NCBI GenBank assembly: GCA_945829445.1
Contig: CALZUY010000001.1
Span: 1-64,000 of the forward strand
Reading direction: 5' to 3'
DNA: 64,000 bases
DNA from: Butyricicoccus_A sp945486175
Lineage (GTDB): Bacteria > Bacillota > Clostridia > Oscillospirales > Butyricicoccaceae
Positions 34,588-43,513 of the stretch are shown piece after piece. The position numbers and the translations under genes are program-made. The notes under the pieces are model-generated. The model did not search any database. It saw only the letters and a list, made by a program, of their open reading frames with translations, and was not told the origin of the DNA. Within the stretch, counting starts at the first letter, position 1; each line of letters begins with the position of its first letter.

Positions 34588-35823
34588 ATGGAACGCGTTG
34601 TCATCACCGGCATCGGCGCCGTTACGCCGATCGGCAACACTGCACAGGAATACTGGGACGGCCTGCTCGCGGGCAAAAACGGCATTGCGCCGATCACACG
34701 GTTTGATCCCGAAGGCTATAAGGCAAGCGTCGCGGGTGAGGTAAAGGACTTTGACCCGACGGCATACATCGATAAGCGCGAAGTAAAGCATATGGATCGG
34801 TTCTGCCAGTTTGCGCTGGCGGCAGCGGCACAGGCGATGGAGCAGGCAGGGCTGACAGAGGGCAGCTTTGATCCGTTCCGCGCGGGCACCCTGGTCGGCT
34901 CCGGTATCGGCGGTATCCAGACCTTCAGCGAGGAGCAGACCAAGCTGAATGAGCGCGGTGCGCGCCGTGTTTCGCCGTTCTGCATCCCGATGATGATCGG
35001 CAATATGGCAGCTGCTCATATCTCGATGGCGTACGGCCTGAAGGGCTCGAGCCTTTCGGCGGTCAGTGCATGTGCCTCCGGCACCCATGCAGTCGGCGAA
35101 GGTATGCGTGCCATCCGCCACGGCTACCTCGATATTGCAGTGGTCGGCGGCGCAGAGGCGAGCATTGTCCCGATTGCAGTCGCAGGCTTTGCCAATATGC
35201 ATGCGCTGAGCACGGAAGCAGATCCAGAAGCTGCATGCTGTCCGTTTGACGCACGCCGCAGCGGCTTTGTCATGGGCGAAGGCGCCGGCATTCTTGTTCT
35301 GGAGAGCCTGTCGCATGCCAAGGCGCGCGGTGCAACCATCATTGCAGAAGTTGCAGGCTATGGCACGACCAGCGATGCCTATCATATTACCAGCCCCGAC
35401 CCGACGGGTGAGGGCCCGGCGCGCGCAATGACCATGGCAGTCGAAGATGCAGGCCTGACCCCGGCAGATATCGATTACATCAATGCACATGGTACATCCA
35501 CGCCGGTCAATGACAGCAGTGAAACCAATGCGATCAAGATCGCGTTCGGTGACAGCGCACAGCGCCTCAAGATTTCCTCGACCAAATCCATGACCGGACA
35601 TCTGCTTGGCGCGGCTGGCGCAATTGAGGCGATTGCATGCGCTATGGCGGTCAAGGAAGACAAAATCCCGCCGACGATCCATTATGAGCAGCCGGATGAG
35701 GCGTGTGATCTCGATTATGTCCCCAATCAGGCAGTCAGCTGCCCGGTCAATGCGGCGATTTCCAACTCGCTGGGCTTCGGCGGACACAATGCGACCATCC
35801 TGCTCCGCAAGTATCAGGACTGA
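34588..35823 (+). CDS. fabF: Beta-ketoacyl-ACP synthase II
   Basis: Main elongating condensing enzyme. The nucleophile is Cys162 in SACASGTHA; the two active-site histidines are in NAHGTSTPVND and KSMTGHLLGAAG. 411 residues, standard. AAGGAGG precedes ATG 34588. accB follows after 13 bp. Confidence 0.96.
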   Translation: MERVVITGIGAVTPIGNTAQEYWDGLLAGKNGIAPITRFDPEGYKASVAGEVKDFDPTAYIDKREVKHMDRFCQFALAAAAQAMEQAGLTEGSFDPFRAGTLVGSGIGGIQTFSEEQTKLNERGARRVSPFCIPMMIGNMAAAHISMAYGLKGSSLSAVSACASGTHAVGEGMRAIRHGYLDIAVVGGAEASIVPIAVAGFANMHALSTEADPEAACCPFDARRSGFVMGEGAGILVLESLSHAKARGATIIAEVAGYGTTSDAYHITSPDPTGEGPARAMTMAVEDAGLTPADIDYINAHGTSTPVNDSSETNAIKIAFGDSAQRLKISSTKSMTGHLLGAAGAIEAIACAMAVKEDKIPPTIHYEQPDEACDLDYVPNQAVSCPVNAAISNSLGFGGHNATILLRKYQD

Positions 35824-35836
35824 GGAGGCATTTCGC

Positions 35837-36277
35837 ATGGAGATCAATGACCTGAAGGAGCTCGCCTTTGCCTTTGCAGACAAGGCGGCACAGAAAAATC
35901 TGGCGAAGCTGGCGGTTAAGACGGACGAATTTTCCATTACGGTCGAAACACACGCCCCTGTGGCTGCTGCCGCAGCGGTATCTGCCGCACCGGCGGCAGA
36001 GGTAGCTGTCCAGCAGGCGGAAAAGCCGGAGGAACAGTTCGATGGAACCGTCGTCTTTGCTCCGCTGGTCGGCACCTTCTATGCAGCGAATGCGCCGGAG
36101 GAGCCGCCGCTGGTTGAGGTGGGCGACAGCGTCCGCAAGGGACAGACGCTGTGCATCATCGAAGCGATGAAAACAATGAACACGATTGAATGCCCGTGCG
36201 ACGGCAAGGTCAGCCGTGTTCTCGTGCAGAACGGCGACCTTGTGGAATACAACCAGCCGCTCATCGTGATTGCGTAA
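35837..36277 (+). CDS. accB: Biotin carboxyl carrier protein of acetyl-CoA carboxylase
   Basis: Carries the biotin that shuttles CO2 in acetyl-CoA carboxylase. Biotin attaches to Lys112 in IEAMKTMN. An N-terminal helix (1-35) is linked to the C-terminal biotinyl domain (70-146) by an Ala/Glu-rich flexible segment (about 40-65). 146 residues. GAGGAGG at 35822-35828 supports ATG 35837; the earlier frame overlaps fabF. Confidence 0.95.
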   Translation: MEINDLKELAFAFADKAAQKNLAKLAVKTDEFSITVETHAPVAAAAAVSAAPAAEVAVQQAEKPEEQFDGTVVFAPLVGTFYAANAPEEPPLVEVGDSVRKGQTLCIIEAMKTMNTIECPCDGKVSRVLVQNGDLVEYNQPLIVIA

Positions 36278-36290
36278 GGAGGTACGGCAA

Positions 36291-36722
36291 TTGCTGCTCG
36301 ATACAGAACAGATTAAGGCGATCATCCCGCATCGTGACCCGATGCTGATGGTCGATTCGATAGAAGAAATGGATCTGGAAGCGGGAACCGTGACCGGAAT
36401 CAAGCATCTGACCGGCGATGAGATGTTTTTTGCCGGACATTTTCCGGGCAATCCGGTTATGCCGGGTGTGTTCATCATTGAAGCGCTCGCACAGACCGGC
36501 GCGACTGCCATCCTGTCGCGCGAGGAATTCCGCGGCAAGACAGGCTACTTTGCTTCGTGGGACAAAATCAAGTTCCGCCGCAAGGTACTGCCGGGCGATA
36601 CGCTGACGCTCAAGGTCCAGCTGGTCAAAATCCGCGGCAAGATCGTCGTCGCGGACGGCGTCGCGTATGTCGGTGACGAAAAGGCGGCACAGGGCACATT
36701 TACCTGTGCGATTGGGGACTGA
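36291..36722 (+). CDS. fabZ: 3-hydroxyacyl-ACP dehydratase
   Basis: Dehydrates 3-hydroxyacyl-ACP. The hot-dog-fold signature is HFPGNPVMPGVFIIEALAQ with catalytic His and Glu; IIPHRDPMLMVD opens the domain. 143 residues. I start it at TTG 36291 because AAGGAGG (36276-36282) is spaced 8 bases away; an upstream in-frame start at 36270 would overlap accB and the binding site. Confidence 0.95.
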   Translation: MLLDTEQIKAIIPHRDPMLMVDSIEEMDLEAGTVTGIKHLTGDEMFFAGHFPGNPVMPGVFIIEALAQTGATAILSREEFRGKTGYFASWDKIKFRRKVLPGDTLTLKVQLVKIRGKIVVADGVAYVGDEKAAQGTFTCAIGD

Positions 36723-36727
36723 GCCCC

Positions 36728-38074
36728 ATGTTTACGAAGGTATTGATTGCCAACCGCGGCGAAATCGCGGTGCGCATCATCCGCGCCTGCCGTGACCTCG
36801 GCATTCTCAGCGTCGCCGTGTATTCCGAGGCGGACAAGGAGGCCCTGCATGCGCAGATCGCGGATGAGGCGGTCTGCATCGGCCCTGCGCCGTCGAAGGA
36901 GAGCTATCTCAACATCAGCAACATCATTGAAGCCGCGATCGGCGCGGGTGCGCAGGCGATCCACCCGGGCTACGGCTTCCTGTCGGAAAATGCGGATTTT
37001 GCACGCGCCTGTGCGGAAAACGGCCTGGTGTTCATCGGGCCGAGGGAAGAGACCATCCGCGCGCTGGGCGACAAGACCTCTGCGCGTGAAATGGCGCGCG
37101 AGGCAGGTGTCCCGCTGGCAGAGGGCTCGGACGGCATTGTTGAGACAATCGAGGATGCTGCACGCTGGGCGGAAAAGATCGGTTATCCCGTGATGCTCAA
37201 GGCATCCGCCGGCGGCGGCGGAAAGGGTATCCGCGTCGCGGAGAATGGGACACAGCTCAAGGAAGCGTTTGAATCTGCCTCCAGTGAAGCTGTCGTCAAT
37301 TTTGGCGACGGACGGCTGTACATGGAGAAATTTATCTCCAAGCCGCGCCACATTGAGGTGCAGGTGCTGGGAGACAACGAAGGCAATGTCATCCATCTGT
37401 ATGACCGCGAATGCTCCATTCAGCGCCGCCATCAGAAGCTGATTGAGGAAGCCCCCTCGCCGTTCCTGGATGAGGAGCACCGCCGCAGCATGTGCGACTG
37501 TGCAGTGCGTCTGGCGAAGCGCGCGGGCTATGTCGGCGCGGGCACGGTTGAATTTCTCGTCGACAGCGAGCAGAATTTCTATTTCTGCGAGATGAACACG
37601 CGCATTCAGGTCGAGCACCCAATCACCGAGGCGATCACGGGCATTGACCTTGTCGCATGGCAGCTGCGCATTGCATCCGGCGAAAAGCTGGACATCGTGC
37701 AGGAGGATGTGCCGCGGCGCGGGCACGCGATTGAGTGCCGTATCAATGCGGAGGACGCGCAGTTCCGTCCGCAGCCGGGCACGATTCAGTCGATGCATCT
37801 GGCGGGCGGTGCAGGTGTGCGCGTAGATACCGCCGTTTATCAGGGGTATACAATTCCGCCGTTTTATGATAGTATGATAGGGAAGCTGATTGCGTTCGGC
37901 TGTGACCGTGCGCAGGCGCTTGCGCGCATGAAGCGCGCACTGTCGGAAATGCTGTTTGAGGGCATTGTCACCAACACAGACTATCAGCTGTCTATCCTGC
38001 TGTCGGAAGCGTTTGAAACGGCTCAGTTTCACACAAATTCGATAGAAGACGGCACGTTTGATACAAAACACTGA
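36728..38074 (+). CDS. accC: Biotin carboxylase subunit of acetyl-CoA carboxylase
   Basis: ATP-grasp enzyme that carboxylates the biotin on AccB. Features: VLIANRGEIAVRIIRA at the start, the glycine-rich ATP loop SAGGGGKGIRV, the EFLVD...FYFCEMNTRIQVEHP active-site block, and the biotin carboxylase C-terminal domain. 448 residues, full length. It begins 5 bp after fabZ. Confidence 0.97.
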   Translation: MFTKVLIANRGEIAVRIIRACRDLGILSVAVYSEADKEALHAQIADEAVCIGPAPSKESYLNISNIIEAAIGAGAQAIHPGYGFLSENADFARACAENGLVFIGPREETIRALGDKTSAREMAREAGVPLAEGSDGIVETIEDAARWAEKIGYPVMLKASAGGGGKGIRVAENGTQLKEAFESASSEAVVNFGDGRLYMEKFISKPRHIEVQVLGDNEGNVIHLYDRECSIQRRHQKLIEEAPSPFLDEEHRRSMCDCAVRLAKRAGYVGAGTVEFLVDSEQNFYFCEMNTRIQVEHPITEAITGIDLVAWQLRIASGEKLDIVQEDVPRRGHAIECRINAEDAQFRPQPGTIQSMHLAGGAGVRVDTAVYQGYTIPPFYDSMIGKLIAFGCDRAQALARMKRALSEMLFEGIVTNTDYQLSILLSEAFETAQFHTNSIEDGTFDTKH

Positions 38075-38101
38075 GATACAGTGTTGCTTGGAGGGCTAAC
38101 A

Positions 38102-38962
38102 GTGCTGATTGATTTATTTCCTAAGACGCGGGAAAATTCCAGACAGATCAAGTCCAAAACAGAACAGAAGGACAGCCCCGTATCCGTGGCATGCAAGAAG
38201 TGCGGCGCACAGCTTTCCGCCGCGAAATATGGCAAAAACCTGTATGTCTGTCCGACCTGCGGCGCACATGGCCGCCTGCTGGCGCGCACGCGCATCCGGC
38301 AGATTGCAGACCGCGATTCGTTCCACGAGCTGTTCGGCTCGCTGCAGACGGCAGATCCGCTTCATTTTGAAGGCTATGCCGAGAAAATTGACGCCCTGCG
38401 CGAAAAGACCGGCATGAATGACGCAGTTGTGACCGGCACATGCCGCATTGGCGGCATGAAGACATGCATCGGCGTGATGGACAGCCATTTTATGATGGCA
38501 TCGATGGGCAGCGTTGTCGGCGAAAAGCTGACGCGGCTGTTTGAATATGCCGCGGAGCAAGCGCTCCCGGTCATCCTGTTCACCTGCTCCGGCGGCGCAC
38601 GCATGCAGGAGGGCATGTTCTCCCTGCTGCAGATGGCGAAGGTCAGCGGCGCAGTTGCAAAGCATTCGGAAGCGGGCGGACTGTACATCACAGTGCTGAC
38701 CGATCCGACGACAGGCGGCGTAACGGCGAGCTTTGCCATGCTGGGTGATATCATACTGGCTGAGCCGGGCGCGACGGTCGGCTTTGCCGGACGGCGCGTC
38801 ATTGAGGGCACCATCGGCGAAAAGCTGCCGGAGGAATTCCAGTCCGCAGAATTTGTGCTTGAGCACGGCTTCTGTGACGCCATTGTACCGCGCAGCCGCA
38901 TGAAGCAGACGCTTGGTGACCTGCTCGCCATGCACGGCTGCAAGGCAAAGCGGGGGGAATGA
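38102..38962 (+). CDS. accD: Acetyl-CoA carboxylase carboxyltransferase subunit beta
   Basis: Transfers CO2 from biotin to acetyl-CoA together with AccA. An N-terminal zinc ribbon (CKKCGAQ and CPTCGAH) is followed by the crotonase-fold carboxyltransferase domain with FTCSGGARMQEG. 286 residues from GTG 38102, chosen because TTGGAGGG lies 8 bases upstream. The end overlaps accA as ATGA. Confidence 0.95.
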   Translation: MLIDLFPKTRENSRQIKSKTEQKDSPVSVACKKCGAQLSAAKYGKNLYVCPTCGAHGRLLARTRIRQIADRDSFHELFGSLQTADPLHFEGYAEKIDALREKTGMNDAVVTGTCRIGGMKTCIGVMDSHFMMASMGSVVGEKLTRLFEYAAEQALPVILFTCSGGARMQEGMFSLLQMAKVSGAVAKHSEAGGLYITVLTDPTTGGVTASFAMLGDIILAEPGATVGFAGRRVIEGTIGEKLPEEFQSAEFVLEHGFCDAIVPRSRMKQTLGDLLAMHGCKAKRGE

Positions 38963-39759
38963 GCATGGAACAGAATATGGAAAAGCAGCTGCGCGTCATC
39001 CATGATGCCGCGCGTCCGAATATAGATGACATTGTAAACGAAGTTTTTCACGACTTTATCGAGCTGCACGGTGACCGTCTGTATGGCGATGACCGCGCGA
39101 TGCTGGGCGGCATTGCCCGCCTCAACGGCACGCCGGTGACCGTGATTGGCCAGCGGAAGGGCCATACCACGGCGGAGAACATCGAGGCCAATTTCGGCAT
39201 GGCACATCCGGAAGGCTACCGTAAGGCGCTGCGTCTGGCGCGGCAGGCGGAAAAATTCCACCGCCCCGTGATCTGTTTTGTCGATACGGCAGGCGCCTTC
39301 TGCGGCGTCGGCGCGGAGGAGCGCGGACAGGGCGAGGCGATTGCACGCAACCTGTATGAATTTATGGGCCTGCGCACGCCGGTCGTGTCCATCGTTACCG
39401 GTGAAGGCGGCAGCGGCGGCGCACTTGCCATCGCTGTGGCAAATGAAGTATATATGATGCAGAACGCGATTTATTCGGTCATTTCGCCGCGCGGCTGTGC
39501 CAGCATCCTGTGGAAGGATGCTTCGCGCGAGCTGGAGGCGGCAGAGGCATTGCAGATCACGGCGCGTGACCTGTACCGCTTCGGCATGATCGAGGGTATC
39601 GTCAGTGAAGGAAGAAGCCGCACAGCATATTTCCGCAACATCAAATCCGCCCTGACCGATTCCCTGAAGCGGCTGGAGAGCATGTCGGGCGACGCTTTGC
39701 GCCAGCAACGGTATGATAAATTCCGGAAAATCGGAGTTTTCAACGATACAAATTTATAA
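38959..39759 (+). CDS. accA: Acetyl-CoA carboxylase carboxyltransferase subunit alpha
   Basis: Partner of AccD. Features: FIELHGDRLYGDDRAMLGG, GQRKGHTTAENI and VDTAGAFCGVGAEERGQGEA, the last being the oxyanion and biotin-binding area. 266 residues, shorter at the N-terminus than the proteobacterial enzyme, as in other Clostridia. ATG 38959 overlaps the accD stop; a second ATG two codons later is an alternative start. Confidence 0.94.
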   Translation: MSMEQNMEKQLRVIHDAARPNIDDIVNEVFHDFIELHGDRLYGDDRAMLGGIARLNGTPVTVIGQRKGHTTAENIEANFGMAHPEGYRKALRLARQAEKFHRPVICFVDTAGAFCGVGAEERGQGEAIARNLYEFMGLRTPVVSIVTGEGGSGGALAIAVANEVYMMQNAIYSVISPRGCASILWKDASRELEAAEALQITARDLYRFGMIEGIVSEGRSRTAYFRNIKSALTDSLKRLESMSGDALRQQRYDKFRKIGVFNDTNL

Positions 39760-39779
39760 GACATAAAGGAGAATGAGTT

Positions 39780-40004
39780 ATGTACGAAAAGATTTGCGAA
39801 CTGCTTGCAGACAAGTTTGACGTAGATGTCAGCACGCTGAACGAGAACACCAGCATCAAGGAAGACCTGAAGGCTGATTCCCTGGACATCGTTGAGCTGA
39901 TGATGGATCTTGAGGAAAACTACGACATCACCATTGAGGATGAGGAAGCTATGAAGCTGAACACCATCGGTGATATCGTCAAGTACATTGAAGATAATCA
40001 GTAA
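39780..40004 (+). CDS. acpP: Acyl carrier protein
   Basis: Carries growing acyl chains on 4'-phosphopantetheine attached to Ser34 in ADSLDIVELMM. 74 residues, acidic, full length. AAAGGAG precedes ATG 39780. It is the last gene of the operon, whereas acpP usually sits near fabH or fabD in Clostridia. Confidence 0.96.
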   Translation: MYEKICELLADKFDVDVSTLNENTSIKEDLKADSLDIVELMMDLEENYDITIEDEEAMKLNTIGDIVKYIEDNQ

Positions 40005-40016
40005 TTGTTCCCCCTC

Positions 40017-40059
40017 AAAACCCCTGGTTTCGCTTTTTGTCGAAACCGGGGGGTTTTTT
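40017..40059 (+). terminator. Intrinsic terminator ending the fatty acid operon
   Basis: AAAACCCCTGGTTTCG (40017-40032) pairs with CGAAACCGGGGGGTTTT (from 40041), with one small bulge, and ends in a T run. Confidence 0.92.
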
Positions 40060-40155
40060 CGTTCGTTTGTTCAGCATGTTGCCAAATGGTGCGCAAATAT
40101 AGTTAGTCAGACAAATCTTCGGACATCTGAGGGCAAAATTTGTTCATTCCAGCTA

Positions 40156-40184
40156 TTTTCATGCGCATGGAAAGTGAATATAAT
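40156..40184 (+). promoter_or_regulatory. Promoter with overlapping palindrome before the acyltransferase gene
   Basis: TTTTCA (40156-40161), a 17-bp spacer, then TATAAT (40179-40184). CATGCGCATG (40160-40169) is a perfect palindrome extended by flanking TTT/AAA with one mismatch per arm, sitting on the -35 box and spacer: a likely repressor site. Confidence 0.65.
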
Positions 40185-40259
40185 AGACTTGGATAGGAAA
40201 ATGTGACAATAGGAGACATAATAGGTATTTTCGTTTGATAATTTTCATCGGAGGTAATT

Positions 40260-41588
40260 ATGACTGATTTGCGAATCAATCCGCTGACAATGACGGATAG
40301 CTATGGAAAAATCTTTCTTTATAATACAGAATCTACGGTTGCGTGCGTGCCGCGCCACACCATCCGCATGAGCGAGCCGGTTGACCCGGAGTGCCTGCTC
40401 AAGGCGGTACGCATCGCGCTGCTGCGCTTCCCGCACATGTGCATCGGCATCGAAAAGACTGAAACCTCGTATCAGTGCTATGTCAACGGCGAGGATCCGG
40501 TTGTTCTGCCGTTTGACCCGGCAGGTGTGGAGCACCGCTATGCCATCGGCTCGGCGGATACCCATCATTATCTGTTTCTCGTCGGCTACCGCGGCAACAA
40601 TATCTATATGGAATACCAGCACAGCATCAGTGACGGCAGAGGCTTTGAAGAATTTATCCGCTGCGTGCTGTTCCTGTACTTGCAGGAATGCGGCAAGCCG
40701 GTGGCAAATGACGGCAGCATCCGCGCGCTGGATACGATGTACACCCGCGAGGAGAGCGAGGACGCATTCCGCGCGCTGCAGGAGATGGAACCGAAGGCGG
40801 ATGGCATTTACCAGAAGCCGGAGGCCGTGCATGCAGAGGGACTGACCAACCTCGGTGACGTAGCGGAGGTTGTGACCGACATCACCTTCCCGTTTTCCGA
40901 GCTGCGTGCGGTTACAAAGAAGCTGGGCGTCAGCCCGCTGACCGTGCTCGCGCCGGTGTTCAGCCGTGCCTTTTACCGCAAATATGGAAACGGTGCAGAC
41001 AAGCCGGTCATTTCGCAGATTCCGGTCGACCTGCGCCAGGTTATTCCGAGCAGCACGACGCGTTATTTTGTCTGCTTCCTCGACCTGCCGTATCTGTCGG
41101 AATATGAATCGCTTCCGTTGGAGGAGGCGTGCTGCAAAACGCATGATTTCCTCCAGACCCAGCTTGTGCCGGAGCAGCTGCTGTACCGCGGAAAGGCGGC
41201 GAGCGAGGTCTGCCTCGAACTGCATGAGCGCAACATGCCGCTGGAGGACAAGGTGAAGGAAGGCATTGAGGTTGCACGCAACTTTGTCCTGCAGGACAGC
41301 TTCCTTGTCACCAATGTCGGCCGGTTCTCGCTGCCGGAATCCATGCTGCCGTATGTCAAGGAGTATGGTGCAATCCTGCCGAGCGCCGCACAGACCTATG
41401 CACTGCTCATCAGCTCGTATAATGGCACCATGCGCGTTTCTGTCGCACACAAGGATCACGATTTTGATGTGTGCAATGAGATGGTTTCGCTGCTCAGCGA
41501 GCTGGGCATTCATGCCGACAGCCGCACGGAACCGTTCTGTGTCACGCGCTATTCCGGCGAACTGTGCACGCAGGATCAGATCATTTAA
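40260..41588 (+). CDS. CAT/condensation-fold acyltransferase
   Basis: 442 residues of the CoA-dependent acyltransferase superfamily (chloramphenicol acetyltransferase, alcohol acetyltransferase, NRPS condensation domain fold). The diagnostic HxxxDG motif is HSISDG at residues 121-126. The second half has a conserved-looking ISQIPVDLRQVIPSSTTRYF segment (the usual DLRP-like structural motif) and LVTNVGRF. No peptidyl or acyl carrier domain is attached. Acyl donor and acceptor cannot be named; its position right after the fatty acid operon suggests an acyl-CoA or acyl-ACP donor. ATG 40260 follows GGAGG. Single-gene unit with its own promoter. Confidence 0.78.
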   Translation: MTDLRINPLTMTDSYGKIFLYNTESTVACVPRHTIRMSEPVDPECLLKAVRIALLRFPHMCIGIEKTETSYQCYVNGEDPVVLPFDPAGVEHRYAIGSADTHHYLFLVGYRGNNIYMEYQHSISDGRGFEEFIRCVLFLYLQECGKPVANDGSIRALDTMYTREESEDAFRALQEMEPKADGIYQKPEAVHAEGLTNLGDVAEVVTDITFPFSELRAVTKKLGVSPLTVLAPVFSRAFYRKYGNGADKPVISQIPVDLRQVIPSSTTRYFVCFLDLPYLSEYESLPLEEACCKTHDFLQTQLVPEQLLYRGKAASEVCLELHERNMPLEDKVKEGIEVARNFVLQDSFLVTNVGRFSLPESMLPYVKEYGAILPSAAQTYALLISSYNGTMRVSVAHKDHDFDVCNEMVSLLSELGIHADSRTEPFCVTRYSGELCTQDQII

Positions 41589-41607
41589 TCCGTATTATAC
41601 ATGTTTT

Positions 41608-41638
41608 GCCCGCCTCCCGGAACGGCACGGAGGCGGGC
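41608..41638. other. Strong hairpin after the acyltransferase gene
   Basis: GCCCGCCTCC (41608-41617) pairs perfectly with GGAGGCGGGC (41629-41638). No T run follows on either strand, so it may be a 3' stabiliser or a weak terminator. Confidence 0.6.
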
Positions 41639-41729
41639 ATTGTGCGTTCTGCATAATAAATGTAAAATCAACGTAAGAGAAACTATAAAAGAATGTAAAA
41701 AAGCAGGTGCAAATACGAAACAGAAGTGT

Positions 41730-41735
41730 TATAAT
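41730..41735 (+). promoter_or_regulatory. -10 box before the Na/Pi cotransporter gene
   Basis: Perfect TATAAT at 41730-41735, 100 bp before the gene; the -35 at 17 bp spacing (GTGCAA) is weak, suggesting an activator, perhaps phosphate-responsive. Confidence 0.5.
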
Positions 41736-41834
41736 ATTCCCTGGAAGTCGCTTTACAGATTATGACGCTTTTCGGTTTATACTCCGAAGAAAGAATGGTT
41801 TGAAGGCGAATACTGCTGCTGTGAGGAGAATACA

Positions 41835-43496
41835 ATGGGATTTAATAACATTCTGTCGCTGTGCGGCGGACTTGGCCTGTTCCTGTTCGGTATGCGCTAC
41901 ATGGGCGCGGGACTGGAGCTGGCGGCAGGTCCAAAGCTGAACAGCCTTCTGGAAAAACTGACGCGCAATCCTGTCATGGGATTTCTTCTCGGCGTTCTGG
42001 TCACTGCCGTGGTTCAGTCGTCTTCGGCGACCACAATCATGTGTATGGGCTTCCTGAACGCCGGAATTATGGATCTGATGCAGGCAGCGGGCGTCATTCT
42101 CGGTGCAAACGTCGGTACAACCATGACGAGCATCCTGATCGCGCTCGACGTATCCGGTCTTGCACCGGCCTGTATTTTTGTCGGCTCGGTCATGCAGATG
42201 TTCTGCAAAAAGGACTTGCAGAAAAACATCGGACAGATTATACTTGGTTTTGGTATCCTGTTCCAGGGATTGCATACGATGAGCGGCTCGATGTCCAGTC
42301 TCAAGGACATCCCGGCATTCCAGAGCTTTATTGCATCCGCCACCAATCCGGTTATCGGCGTGCTGGTCGGCATTCTGCTGTGCGCGGTGATTCAGAGCTC
42401 GTCCGCAGCGGTCGGCGTTTTGCAGGCGCTGGCGATGCAGGGCCTGATGCCGATTCGGTTTGCGGCATTCCTGATCTGCGGTATCAACATCGGCTCGTCC
42501 GTCACGCCGTTCCTGTCGTCCATCGGCGCAAAGAACAACACCAAGCGTGCGGCTGTCATTTACTGCGCATACAACGTCATTGGCGGCATTATTTTCGTTC
42601 CGCTGACGATGCTGACCCCGTTTGTCAATGTCTATTCGCTGTTCACGGACAATCCGGTTGTCCAGATTTCGATGTTCCACATCACCTTCAAGCTGGTGAC
42701 GGCACTCGTGCTGCTGCCGTTTGTCAAGCAGCTGGTCAATCTCTCGTATTTCTTTGTACCGAAGAAGGTACACGAGAGCGCATACCGCTTTACTTATATT
42801 GACCCGAAGCAGATCGTGGCACCGAGCGTTACCACGCGCCAGCTGTATAAAGAGCTGGAGCGTATGGCAGGCCTTGTCCGCCAGAACTTCATTCTGGCAG
42901 CAGAGGGCATGCTGGACAACGATACGAGCCATGCAGACGAGATCCGCGAGCGGGAAAATGTCATCAATTTCCTCAACCATGGCATTACTGACTATCTGGT
43001 TGAATTCAGCGGGCACAACCTGCCGGCGCATGTGCCGCAGATTGTGGCAAATATGTTCCATCTGGTCGGAGACCTCGAACGCATTGGCGATCATGCCATC
43101 AATCTGCTGGAGAAAACCGAGCAGTGCGTACAGAACAATCTGATTTATTCCGAAGAAGCGCGGAAGGAATTGAAAACAATCTATGAGACCGACCTGCTGC
43201 TGTATGACCGCGCGTTCAGTGGATTCCTGTGCCATAACCTGAGCGAACAGGATGCGCTGGAGCTGCATCATCTGGAGGATGAGATTGATTCGCTCACCAA
43301 GCAGTCGGAGAACAACCACATTGCGCGCCTGCGCGCCAAGCAGTGCACCACCCAGCCGGGCATTATCTTTGCCGAGGCCCTGCACGATTATGAGCGTGTC
43401 GGTGACCATTCCAACAATATCGTCCGCATTGCACGCAAGAATGCGCAGATTTCCGGCGGCATGCGTCCGCCGGTGCTCAGCACGGACGTGATGTAA
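41835..43496 (+). CDS. Na/Pi cotransporter family protein with C-terminal PhoU domain
   Basis: Sodium-coupled phosphate (or anion) transporter. 553 residues: a membrane domain (about 1-310) with two inverted repeats, each with the QSSS signature (VVQSSSATT near residue 60 and VIQSSSAAVG near 190), followed by a helical PhoU-like domain (about 335-540) with the pattern DLERIGDHAINL and DYERVGDHSNNI. This fused layout is the common Firmicutes NptA form. The PhoU part probably regulates transport. A TetR gene starts 11-17 bp downstream, so they may be co-transcribed. Confidence 0.92.
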   Translation: MGFNNILSLCGGLGLFLFGMRYMGAGLELAAGPKLNSLLEKLTRNPVMGFLLGVLVTAVVQSSSATTIMCMGFLNAGIMDLMQAAGVILGANVGTTMTSILIALDVSGLAPACIFVGSVMQMFCKKDLQKNIGQIILGFGILFQGLHTMSGSMSSLKDIPAFQSFIASATNPVIGVLVGILLCAVIQSSSAAVGVLQALAMQGLMPIRFAAFLICGINIGSSVTPFLSSIGAKNNTKRAAVIYCAYNVIGGIIFVPLTMLTPFVNVYSLFTDNPVVQISMFHITFKLVTALVLLPFVKQLVNLSYFFVPKKVHESAYRFTYIDPKQIVAPSVTTRQLYKELERMAGLVRQNFILAAEGMLDNDTSHADEIRERENVINFLNHGITDYLVEFSGHNLPAHVPQIVANMFHLVGDLERIGDHAINLLEKTEQCVQNNLIYSEEARKELKTIYETDLLLYDRAFSGFLCHNLSEQDALELHHLEDEIDSLTKQSENNHIARLRAKQCTTQPGIIFAEALHDYERVGDHSNNIVRIARKNAQISGGMRPPVLSTDVM

Positions 43497-43513
43497 GAAA
43501 GAGTTGCATGTAT

